A stretch of DNA of 6,826 nt. Origin: JBFIHZ01 sp041601535. GTDB lineage: Bacteria; Pseudomonadota; Gammaproteobacteria; Xanthomonadales; SZUA-36. Location of the stretch: NCBI GenBank assembly GCA_041601535.1, contig JBFIHZ010000227.1, forward strand, positions 1 to 6,826, written 5' to 3'. The notes under the pieces are model-generated. The model was not told the origin of the DNA. It made no database searches and saw only the letters and a list, made by a program, of their open reading frames with translations. Positions 1 through 5,837 of this stretch are shown in pieces. Both the position numbers and the translations under genes were made by a program. Each line of letters begins with the position of its first letter. Within the stretch, counting starts at the first letter, position 1.

Positions 1-1957
1 CAAACGGATCGATGAATTCATTGAACTCAGCATCCAGGTAACCTATCGCCCAACCGAAGCGCAACTGGCTTTCGCTGCGTCCCAGGTCATCCGCCAGGAT
101 GGCCTGGCCTTCCCACTCCACGCCGTTGATGTCGGCGTCGGCGGCATTGGTGGTGATACCGATAAAGGTGTCGTTAATACCGTCACCATTGGAATCCAGG
201 CCCACAGAACCAGGAATCTGCACATCGGTATAGCTGGAGGTGAAGATGGACAGGTTGGAAGTCATGCGGCCGTTCAGCAGCGTGGTTTTCCAGCCAAACT
301 CAAAGGTTTCAACCGTTTCCGGGTCGAATTTCATGAATTCAAACACTTCGTCTTCGCTGACCACACCGTCACCGTTCAGGTCCGGAGCCACCGAGGTCTG
401 GCCACGCGGGTCAAAACCGCCGCCCTTGAAGCCTTCGCTGTAGGTCAGGTACAGGTTGTTGGTGTCGTTGGGCTGGAAGCTGACCGACACACGCGGCGTA
501 AACTTGTCAAAGGTCTCTTCACCCTGGAAATTAGACGTGGTTGCGATGGGAATGGCTGTCCCGCCGAAAAAGTCAGACGTACCGCCGATCATGGTCTGGC
601 GCAGCACCGTGGAACTGCGTTTGTCCTCGGTATATCGGCCGCCGACTGAAACGCTCCACTGCTCGGTCAGGTCGTAGGTGAAATCGGCAAATACCGACCA
701 GGTTTCCGTATCCACGTCCCCGAGGGTGAAGGCGTTCAGCCCGGGCAGGCCGATCGCGTCGCCCACATTGGCCAGAATGACATCAAACGCGGTAAAAGCA
801 TTGGCGTCGAGGTAGTAGAAGCCCGCAATGCCATTCCAGTTGTCGCCACTGAACAGGAACTGCAGCTCTTCGGAGGTTTGCTCGTTCTGGTAGGTAGCCG
901 GCACATCCAGGTCGGCTGATGGCAAGCTGTCAAAATCAATCGGCGTCCAGGTTTCGTCCTCACGGTATGACAGAATGTTTTTCACTGTCACCATATCGCT
1001 GACCTGGAATTCAGCCAGCAGCGCAATGCCCTTGGCTTCCACCGATTGTTTCGGGTTGTTCAAACCCGAACGGGTGTCAAACACATTGTCCAGTATTGGA
1101 GCGCCGCTGAGTTTACCCACGGTCAGCCTGTGGCCCTGGCGCGGATCGGAATCATCCTCGATGTAATCGCCGGTCAGGCGGAAAAACACGTTTTCAGTGG
1201 GCTGCCACTCGGCGCTGACGCGCGCGCCCCAGGAATCCTTGGCATAGTTTTCCAGGCCGTCGATGTTCAGGTTGTCACCGAAACCATCGCGGCTGAAACG
1301 CGCGATCGAGCCGCCCACCTTGAAGGTGTCGGACAACGGGGTAGAACCGGTCAGTACCATGTCCAGCAGGTTATCGCTGCCATAGGAGAGCTTGGCGCTG
1401 CCTTCGGTGGTATCACCCAGCCGCTTGGTCACGTAGCGAATGGCGCCACCGATGGTATTGCGGCCATACAGAGTGCCCTGCGGGCCACGCAGGATTTCGA
1501 TGCGTTCCACATCGTAGATATCCAGCACTGCGGCCTGCGGACGGTTCAGGTAAACATCATCCAGGTACATGCCCACGCCCGATTCGAAACCGGGTACCGG
1601 GTCCTGCTGGCCCACGCCGCGGATAAACGCGGTCAGCGTGGTATTGGTGCCGCGGGAAACTTCCAGCGTAGTGTTGGGCGACAACTGGCTGAGGTAGGTG
1701 ATGTCGGTAATGCCAAATGCTTCAAGTTCCTGGCCGGTCAGCGCGGTGACCGCGATGGATACGTCCATCAGGCTTTCCTCGCGGCGCGTGGCGGTGACCA
1801 CCACTTCTTCCAGGCTGCTGCCACTTGAGCCTTCGCCGCCAGACTGCGCCAGCAGCGGAACCGGCATCAGGGCCGCCAGGCCCAGTGTGATGGCAACGCT
1901 CAGCGCGAGCTTGCGCCGGCCGATGCGGTTGCAGATGTGCGGAGATGACGTGTGCAT
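1..1957 (-). CDS. TonB-dependent outer-membrane receptor (C-terminus beyond window)
   Basis: This is an outer-membrane beta-barrel receptor for TonB/ExbBD-energised uptake of a scarce or bulky substrate. The frame is open from the ATG at 1957 to the left edge (652 codons), so the last barrel strands are missing. Residues 1-37 form a Sec signal peptide: basic RRK, a hydrophobic core, and likely cleavage at LLA|QS. A TonB-box-like EEVVVTATRR follows at about 51-60. The plug domain runs to about residue 180 and includes YLDDVYLNRP and the hallmark IEILRGPQGTLYGRNTIGGA. The rest has barrel-like alternation, with segments such as LYLTYSEGFKGGGFDPRG. The start is set by GGAGGA seven bases upstream. 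Two Asp/Asn/Gly-rich calcium-type loops lie in the barrel part (about residues 526-537 and 588-596). The gene follows the hydrolase on the same strand with a 32-base gap, so the two are probably co-transcribed. The family is certain; the ligand is unknown, and lipids, steroids or ester oligomers fit the neighbours better than siderophores. Confidence 0.95.
   Translation of the reverse strand, partial: MHTSSPHICNRIGRRKLALSVAITLGLAALMPVPLLAQSGGEGSSGSSLEEVVVTATRREESLMDVSIAVTALTGQELEAFGITDITYLSQLSPNTTLEVSRGTNTTLTAFIRGVGQQDPVPGFESGVGMYLDDVYLNRPQAAVLDIYDVERIEILRGPQGTLYGRNTIGGAIRYVTKRLGDTTEGSAKLSYGSDNLLDMVLTGSTPLSDTFKVGGSIARFSRDGFGDNLNIDGLENYAKDSWGARVSAEWQPTENVFFRLTGDYIEDDSDPRQGHRLTVGKLSGAPILDNVFDTRSGLNNPKQSVEAKGIALLAEFQVSDMVTVKNILSYREDETWTPIDFDSLPSADLDVPATYQNEQTSEELQFLFSGDNWNGIAGFYYLDANAFTAFDVILANVGDAIGLPGLNAFTLGDVDTETWSVFADFTYDLTEQWSVSVGGRYTEDKRSSTVLRQTMIGGTSDFFGGTAIPIATTSNFQGEETFDKFTPRVSVSFQPNDTNNLYLTYSEGFKGGGFDPRGQTSVAPDLNGDGVVSEDEVFEFMKFDPETVETFEFGWKTTLLNGRMTSNLSIFTSSYTDVQIPGSVGLDSNGDGINDTFIGITTNAADADINGVEWEGQAILADDLGRSESQLRFGWAIGYLDAEFNEFIDPF
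170..196 (-). other. Second DxNxDGxxD calcium-type motif in the receptor
   Basis: Codons for residues 588-596 read DSNGDGIND. This is a thrombospondin type-3-like or EF-hand-like acidic loop about 50 residues after the first one. It lacks the Glu at position 12 of a full EF-hand. Function is inferred only. Confidence 0.5.
347..382 (-). other. EF-hand-like calcium loop encoded inside the receptor
   Basis: Codons for receptor residues 526-537 read DLNGDGVVSEDE. This has Asp at loop positions 1 and 5, Asn at 3, Gly at 6, Val at 8 and Glu at 12, which fits the canonical 12-residue EF-hand or dockerin calcium loop. It is probably in an extracellular loop of the barrel. Calcium binding is inferred from the motif alone. 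Confidence 0.6.
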
Positions 1958-1964
1958 GTGTAAT

Positions 1965-1970
1965 TCCTCC
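1965..1970 (-). promoter_or_regulatory. Shine-Dalgarno site of the TonB receptor gene
   Basis: On the minus strand GGAGGA stands seven bases before the ATG at 1957. It is the strongest ribosome-binding site seen on this strand and fixes the receptor start. It directly follows the second copy of a 15-base tandem repeat. Confidence 0.8.
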
Positions 1971-1998
1971 ATTATCAGGATTCCCATTCTCAGGATTC
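1969..1998 (-). repeat. 15-base tandem duplication at the end of the hydrolase gene
   Basis: On the minus strand GAATCCTGAGAATGG (1998-1984) is followed at once by GAATCCTGATAATGG (1983-1969), 14 of 15 bases identical. The first copy contains the last two codons (GAA TCC) and TGA stop of the hydrolase. Because the unit is 15 bases, the second copy repeats an in-frame Glu-Ser-stop. The repeat fills most of the gap before the receptor ribosome-binding site. Confidence 0.85.
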
Positions 1999-2865
1999 AG
2001 TGCCGGCGGGTGCCGGGTTGTTTGTGGGTCGGACAGGTCGGGACGGCAAGTGGTGAGCAAACTCCGACAGCTGCCGGTTGAACAGTTCGGGCTCTTCCAT
2101 GTGCGGGGCGTGCCCTGAATTGACGAACACCAATTGCCTTGCGGCCGGCATCTGCCGGCACAGCCAGGCCCCGGCTGCCTCGCTGTACAACTGACTTTGT
2201 TTGCCCGAGATCACCAGCGTGGGCAGTTTGATACGGGACAATTCGGCGCGGAAATCCTGCCCCGCCATGCAACCCCAGATGCGCGCCATGTCTTCAGCCC
2301 GGTTGCCCAGGGCCACTGCGTGTGTTGAGCTGATTGCTGGCTGCGTTGCAGCGGCAGGTTGCGCTGCGAAAATTTTCGGTACGAACAAGTCAACATAAGC
2401 TGCCCAGTTGCTGAGCATCAGTTCGGTATTACGGTCAAACACGCGGGTGTCTTCACCATCCCTCAGGCCATGCGGCCAGCCACGCTTGTTCAGCAGGCGT
2501 GGCACCATGTCGATCGTGACCAGGCCGGCCACACTGGCCTGCGGGTAGCGCAGCAACAGATCCCAGGCCACCATGGCGCCCATTGACCAGCCCACCAGGC
2601 ACACATCTTCCAGGCCCAGCTCGCTTATCAGCGCAGCCACGTCGTCGGCAAACTGGCCAAACCTCATGCCGTCGGTATATGGCACCGACTGGCCATGGCC
2701 GCGCAGGTCCACCGCCACCACGCGAAAATGCGCCGCCAGGGATTCGGTTTGCGCGGCAAACATCGCCGCACTGACACCCCAACCGTGAATCAGTAAGATA
2801 GGCCTGCCGTGGCCCTCATCCCGATACGCCATTCCCGAAGTTGTTGACTGATGAAGTGCCTTCAC
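1990..2865 (-). CDS. Alpha/beta-hydrolase fold protein (esterase/lactonase type)
   Basis: This is a 291-residue single-domain alpha/beta hydrolase, presumably cytoplasmic because no signal peptide is seen. Ester or lactone cleavage is the likely chemistry. Visible elements are the oxyanion-hole LLIHGWG (about 24-30), VDLRGHGQS (52-60), the nucleophile elbow VGWSMGA with Ser94, a helical lid at about 125-195, and SGHAPHMEEPELF with catalytic His252. The usual Asp before the His is not where expected: the segment reads LVISGKQSQLY (about 217-227). Asp119 in VTIDMVPRL, after strand 6, could serve instead (inference). The start is GTG at 2865, with GAGG five bases upstream; an internal ATG at 2832 is an alternative. 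The C-terminal tail from about 275 is Pro/Asn/Ala-rich. The gene leads the leftward operon, is divergent from the TetR gene, and is followed by the receptor. The fold is certain; the substrate is not known. Confidence 0.9.
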   Translation of the reverse strand: MKALHQSTTSGMAYRDEGHGRPILLIHGWGVSAAMFAAQTESLAAHFRVVAVDLRGHGQSVPYTDGMRFGQFADDVAALISELGLEDVCLVGWSMGAMVAWDLLLRYPQASVAGLVTIDMVPRLLNKRGWPHGLRDGEDTRVFDRNTELMLSNWAAYVDLFVPKIFAAQPAAATQPAISSTHAVALGNRAEDMARIWGCMAGQDFRAELSRIKLPTLVISGKQSQLYSEAAGAWLCRQMPAARQLVFVNSGHAPHMEEPELFNRQLSEFAHHLPSRPVRPTNNPAPAGTES

Positions 2866-2890
2866 TCAAACCTCAAAATCTGCCTGCCCG

Positions 2891-2919
2891 TCTTGCCATT
2901 CGGGGCCGAGTATGCAAGA
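2891..2919. promoter_or_regulatory. Inverted repeat in the divergent intergenic region
   Basis: TCTTGC (2891-2896) and GCAAGA (2914-2919) form a perfect 6-base inverted repeat with a 17-base spacer. The spacer contains a small tcgg-gg-ccga dyad (2900-2909) with almost the same centre. It may be a second protein-binding site or chance; it is much weaker than the palindrome at 2923-2943. Confidence 0.3.
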
Positions 2920-2923
2920 TTAT
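2893..2923 (+). promoter_or_regulatory. Possible promoter of the TetR/acyl-CoA operon
   Basis: TTGCCA (2893-2898, 5 of 6 to the -35 consensus) and GATTAT (2918-2923, 4 of 6 to the -10 consensus) are separated by 19 bases, longer than ideal. Transcription would begin near 2930, inside the palindrome, leaving a very short or absent leader. This is a weak prediction by eye. Confidence 0.25.
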
Positions 2924-2924
2924 G
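2919..2924 (-). promoter_or_regulatory. Possible -10 box of the leftward hydrolase/receptor operon
   Basis: On the minus strand CATAAT matches TATAAT at 5 of 6 positions. The only good -35-like hexamer upstream, TTGAAA (2944-2939), is 14 bases away, which is too close. At the normal 17-base spacing the hexamer is a poor TAGTTG. If the box is used, the palindrome at 2923-2943 covers the -10 edge and the spacer, as expected for repression. Confidence 0.35.
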
Positions 2925-2943
2925 AAACATGAATCAAGTTTCA
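2923..2943. promoter_or_regulatory. 21-base palindrome, probable TetR-family operator
   Basis: The arms TGAAAC (2923-2928) and GTTTCA (2938-2943) and the inner arms TGA (2930-2932) and TCA (2934-2936) are symmetric about A2933. Nine of ten base pairs are complementary; the only mismatch is A2929/A2937. Symmetry stops at 2922/2944. Size, symmetry and position beside a divergently oriented tetR-type gene are typical of TetR-family operators. The site overlaps the first possible ATG of the regulator gene and the possible leftward -10 box, so one bound dimer pair could block both directions. Confidence 0.75.
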
Positions 2944-3540
2944 ACTATGGAAAAAATACCAAAAACTGCACGCGGTAAGCGCACCCGCGAGAAGCTGCTG
3001 GCCGCCGCCGAAATCGAATTTGGCGAAAACGGCTTTCACGAAGCCGCCATCAGCGGCATCACGCAACGCGCCGGCGTGGCGCTGGGCACGTTCTACGTTT
3101 ATTTCGAAAGCAAGGAAGAAATATTCCGCGCACTGGTTTCCTACATGAGCCACAAGACCCGCAGCTGGATCGCCGAGCGCGTGGCCGGTATCACTGATCG
3201 TCTGACTGCCGAACGCAAGGGCCTTGAAGCCTTTATCGAATTTGCCCGCCAGCACAAAGGCATTTACCGCATCATTTCCGAAGCGGAATGGGTGGCCAAT
3301 GATGCATTCCGCGAACACTACACCGGGTTTGCCGAGGCCTACCGTGAGAACCTTGAAGAAGCCGGCCAGGCCGGGGATATCCGCGAAGGCGACTACGAAG
3401 TCTGGTCATGGGCCATCATGGGCGTGTCGGTATTCCTCGGCATGCGCTATGCCGACTGGGACGACAGCATGCCAGCCGCCGAACTGGCGGAAACCATGGC
3501 CGACCTGCTGGCCAACGGCATAGGCCGGCGTACCAGCTAG
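2929..3540 (+). CDS. TetR/AcrR-family transcriptional regulator
   Basis: This is a ligand-responsive DNA-binding protein, probably the local repressor of both divergent operons. It is 203 residues from the ATG at 2929, or 197 from the ATG at 2947 (MEKIPKTARGKRTREKLL). The N-terminal TetR domain spans about 18-66: RTREKLLAAAEIEFGENGF, the helix-turn-helix with ITQRAGVALGTFYVYF, and SKEEIFRALV. The C-terminal ligand and dimer domain is helical (about 75-200), with WAIMGVSVFLGMRYADW near its end. Neither ATG has a recognisable Shine-Dalgarno site. The palindrome at 2923-2943 overlaps the first ATG, which slightly favours 2947 as the start. The stop is 10 bases before the synthetase gene, so regulator and enzymes are probably one transcript. 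An acyl-CoA or the imported acid is a plausible inducer (inference). Confidence 0.93.
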   Translation: MNQVSTMEKIPKTARGKRTREKLLAAAEIEFGENGFHEAAISGITQRAGVALGTFYVYFESKEEIFRALVSYMSHKTRSWIAERVAGITDRLTAERKGLEAFIEFARQHKGIYRIISEAEWVANDAFREHYTGFAEAYRENLEEAGQAGDIREGDYEVWSWAIMGVSVFLGMRYADWDDSMPAAELAETMADLLANGIGRRTS

Positions 3541-3550
3541 GCGGTTTGGT

Positions 3551-5071
3551 ATGGCTTTTCCCATCTGCGACATCCTGGCCAAACGGGCGCAATTGACGCC
3601 CGAACGCATCGCGATGGAAGAACTGGCCAGCGGCCAACAGGTCAGTTACCGGCAACTGCACCAGCGGGCCGGCCGTTGCGCCGCCTGGCTGGAGGCCAGC
3701 GGCACAAGCGCGGGCGACCGCGTGGCCATACTCTGCCGCAACCGCATTGAATTCTTTGAGCTGTTGTTTGCCTGTGCCCGGCTGGGCGTCATCCTGGTGC
3801 CGCTTAACTGGCGTATGCCGGCAGCGGAACTGAATCAGCTGATGGCCGATTGCAAGGCCACGCTGCTGATCCATGGCGAGGAAGACGCCGCGACGGCTGC
3901 CGCACTCAGCACCCCGTCCATTCAGTCAGTCAAGCTGGATGATGCGGGGCCAGCGGGTTACCCGCGGCTGCGCGACGCGCATCAGGCCATCACTTCCCGG
4001 GCGTTCTGGCCGGAGCAGGACACCTGGTACCTGCTGTACACCTCAGGCACCACTGGCATGCCCAAGGCAGTAATCCAGACCTATGGCATGGCGCTGGCCA
4101 ACTACGTGAATATTTCCCAGGCCATGGGCCTGCGCGACAGCGACCGCACGCTGTGCTTTCTGCCGCTGTTTCACACCGGCGGCATCAACCTGGTCACCCT
4201 GCCCGCACTGATGCTGGGCGCGCAGGTGCTAATCACCCCCGGTTTTGACCTGGAGCGCACGGTTGAACTGCTGGATGCTGGCCGGCTGGATGCATTTTTT
4301 GCCGTGCCGGCTGTCTACCAGGCGATCAGCCTGCACCCGCGGTTCGACAAACTGCAGCTGGACAAGGTGCGCGTCTGGGCCTGTGGCGGCGCGCCGCTGC
4401 CGGATACCCTGTTCAGCCGTTTTGAGCAACGCGGCGCCATTGTGCTGAACGGCATGGGCATGACCGAAACCGGCCCCACGGTCTTCCTGATGGATGCAGA
4501 CAACGCCCACCGCAAAATCGGATCGGTGGGCAAACCGCAGCTGCTCAGCCAGGTGCGGCTGGTTGACCCCAATGGCCGTGATGTACCGCCCGGCAGCACC
4601 GGCGAACTGTGGTTTGCCGGACCCGGCATTACGCCCGGCTATTTCGTCGGCCGCAACACCACCAACCGTGCACTGGTGGACGGACACTGGCTGCGCAGCG
4701 GCGACCTTGGCCGGCAGGATGAAGAAGGTTATTACTACATCGTCGGCCGCCTGAAAGACATGTACATCTCCGGCGGTGAAAACGTCTACCCGGCTGAGGT
4801 GGAAAACCAGCTGGCGGAACACCCCGATATCCTGGAAGCCGCGGTGATCGGCATCGAAGATGAAAAATGGGGCGAAACCGGTTGCGCCTTCGTGCTGCCC
4901 CGGCCCGGTCACCAGATACCGGAAGCCACTGAACTGACCGCATTTTGCCGCCAGCACCTGGCTGCCTACAAGGTGCCCCGGCGCTTTATCCCGGTGGACG
5001 ATTTTCCCCGCACCGCCGCCGGCAAGATCCAGAAACACCTGTTGCCCAAACCCGGGAAAAGCCCGTCATGA
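3551..5071 (+). CDS. AMP-forming acyl-CoA synthetase (class I adenylate-forming enzyme)
   Basis: This enzyme activates a carboxylic acid with ATP to an acyl-adenylate and transfers it to CoA, committing the acid to beta-oxidation. It has 506 residues, normal for the family. Core motifs are complete: the P-loop YTSGTTGMPKA (163-173), FLPLFHTGG (203-211), GMGMTETGP (301-309), WLRSGDLGRQDEEGYYYIVG (380-399), and the hinge and C-domain start GRLKDMYISGGENVYPAEVE (399-418). The catalytic Lys492 lies in PRTAAGKIQKHLL. It resembles medium- or long-chain and aryl/cyclic acyl-CoA ligases; the acyl pocket cannot be read by eye. No clear ribosome-binding site precedes the ATG, which lies 10 bases after the regulator stop. 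Its TGA overlaps the next ATG (ATGA), so translation is probably coupled. Confidence 0.95.
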   Translation: MAFPICDILAKRAQLTPERIAMEELASGQQVSYRQLHQRAGRCAAWLEASGTSAGDRVAILCRNRIEFFELLFACARLGVILVPLNWRMPAAELNQLMADCKATLLIHGEEDAATAAALSTPSIQSVKLDDAGPAGYPRLRDAHQAITSRAFWPEQDTWYLLYTSGTTGMPKAVIQTYGMALANYVNISQAMGLRDSDRTLCFLPLFHTGGINLVTLPALMLGAQVLITPGFDLERTVELLDAGRLDAFFAVPAVYQAISLHPRFDKLQLDKVRVWACGGAPLPDTLFSRFEQRGAIVLNGMGMTETGPTVFLMDADNAHRKIGSVGKPQLLSQVRLVDPNGRDVPPGSTGELWFAGPGITPGYFVGRNTTNRALVDGHWLRSGDLGRQDEEGYYYIVGRLKDMYISGGENVYPAEVENQLAEHPDILEAAVIGIEDEKWGETGCAFVLPRPGHQIPEATELTAFCRQHLAAYKVPRRFIPVDDFPRTAAGKIQKHLLPKPGKSPS

Positions 5072-5442
5072 CGGCCCAGGCCCTGCGCCTCCTGCACACC
5101 TTTAGCCAGCAGGAATTTGACCGCTTTGCCCGCCTGAGCGGTGATAACAACCCGATTCACGTGGATCATGGGTTTGCCGCCCAAAGCCGCTTCGGCCGCA
5201 CCGTGGCGCATGGCCTGCTGCTGTGCAGCCGGCTGCGCGGCATGATGGAACAACTCTCGCCCGGCCTGCGCCTGCAGCAGCAATCGGTGATGTTCCCGGC
5301 CCCCACCTATGCCGGCGATGTGATGGAATTCAGCGTCAACATTACCGGCCAGCAGGGGTCTGAAACCCTGCTGGAACTGCAGGTCAAACGCGTGGAAGAT
5401 GGCGTCATCACCTGCCAGGGGCAGGCCAGGATGGCCCCATGA
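5068..5442 (+). CDS. MaoC-type hot-dog (R)-specific enoyl-CoA hydratase
   Basis: This is a 124-residue single hot-dog protein of the MaoC/PhaJ group, which reversibly hydrates trans-2-enoyl-CoA to (R)-3-hydroxyacyl-CoA. The hydratase motif is intact: RLSGDNNPIHVD (22-33), with Asp26 and His31 as the expected catalytic pair. It is followed by FGRTVAHGLLL (42-52). Length fits single-domain R-hydratases, which work as dimers. The ATG at 5068 overlaps the synthetase stop by four bases; a longer upstream reading in this frame from 4945 would overlap the synthetase and looks nothing like MaoC, so it was not used. The gene is paired with a second, catalytically depleted hot-dog gene, which suggests a heteromeric hydratase. 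Possible alternatives are an acyl-CoA thioesterase or an acyl-carrier hydratase. Confidence 0.9.
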   Translation: MTAQALRLLHTFSQQEFDRFARLSGDNNPIHVDHGFAAQSRFGRTVAHGLLLCSRLRGMMEQLSPGLRLQQQSVMFPAPTYAGDVMEFSVNITGQQGSETLLELQVKRVEDGVITCQGQARMAP

Positions 5443-5837
5443 GTGCAACCGGCATTGGCGCAGTCGGTGACAGCGCGCGTGTTCGCCGCCGTTTCAGCCG
5501 GCAAGACCTGCGGGATTATGCCGATCTGTGCGGCCAGGCCGGAACCGGTGATACCGTTCCCGAGCCGCTGATCGGCGCTCTTTTTTCCTACCTTCTGGGC
5601 GTGGAACTGCCGGGCACCGGTACCATGTACCTGAAACAGGAAACCCGCTGGCTGGCCAGCGCACAGGCCGGTGAAACCCTGTGCGCAGAAGTGGAAATCA
5701 CCCGTATCCGGCCGGACAAACACCTGGTAGACCTGGCCACCCGCTGTTACCGGGAAAACGGCGAAGAGCTGGCCACCGGACGGGCGCTGGTATACGTCCG
5801 CGATGTGGTCAGGAATACCGCGGCCGGCGGGGCCTGA
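5439..5837 (+). CDS. MaoC-like hot-dog protein lacking the hydratase motif
   Basis: This 132-residue protein begins with MaoC-like FSRQDLRDYADLCG (19-32) and ends with a MaoC-like strand set: GTMYLKQETRWLASAQAGETL (about 61-81), VEITRIRPDKHLVDL and GEELATGRALVYV. Where MaoC proteins carry D-x-N-P-x-H and then F-G-x-x-x-A-H-G, this one reads CGQAGTGDTVPEPLIGALFSYLLG. The central motif is missing and the catalytic helix segment is shortened. It probably cannot hydrate on its own. Its ATG overlaps the stop of the intact MaoC gene by four bases, with AGGA seven bases upstream. It is therefore likely a structural or substrate-shaping partner, as in the heteromeric MaoC-like ChsH1-ChsH2 hydratase of mycobacterial cholesterol side-chain breakdown (known system; the link here is inference). 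Confidence 0.82.
   Translation: MSATGIGAVGDSARVRRRFSRQDLRDYADLCGQAGTGDTVPEPLIGALFSYLLGVELPGTGTMYLKQETRWLASAQAGETLCAEVEITRIRPDKHLVDLATRCYRENGEELATGRALVYVRDVVRNTAAGGA

Noticed and set aside
1046..1828. Long plus-strand open frame (260 codons) opposite the TonB receptor
   Set aside because: It is antisense to the clearly coding signal-peptide, plug and barrel region. Its Gly/Ala/Gln/His-rich composition is typical of a shadow frame in GC-rich DNA, and no domain is recognisable.
1969..1998. Tandem repeat as an attachment site or mobile-element scar
   Set aside because: The two copies are directly adjacent with nothing between them, and no integrase or transposase is in the window. Replication slippage is the simpler explanation.
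2866..2928. Possible small RNA or riboswitch in the divergent gap
   Set aside because: Only 63 bases are available. The symmetry present is explained better by protein-binding dyads, and no stable hairpin followed by a T-run was seen.
3416..3874. Minus-strand open frame across the TetR/synthetase junction
   Set aside because: It runs antisense over two well-supported genes and has no motif or ribosome-binding site.
4229..5038. Long minus-strand open frame (269 codons) opposite the acyl-CoA synthetase
   Set aside because: It is antisense to conserved synthetase motifs, with no recognisable domain or ribosome-binding site.
4945..5067. Upstream extension of the MaoC frame
   Set aside because: It would overlap the synthetase C-terminal catalytic Lys region. 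The extra residues are Pro/Arg-rich and unlike MaoC proteins, and the ATG at 5068 gives normal family length.
5681..5836. Upstream extension of the crotonase frame
   Set aside because: It lies inside the second hot-dog gene and encodes Arg/Pro/Gly-rich sequence. The crotonase begins naturally at the ATG at 5837.
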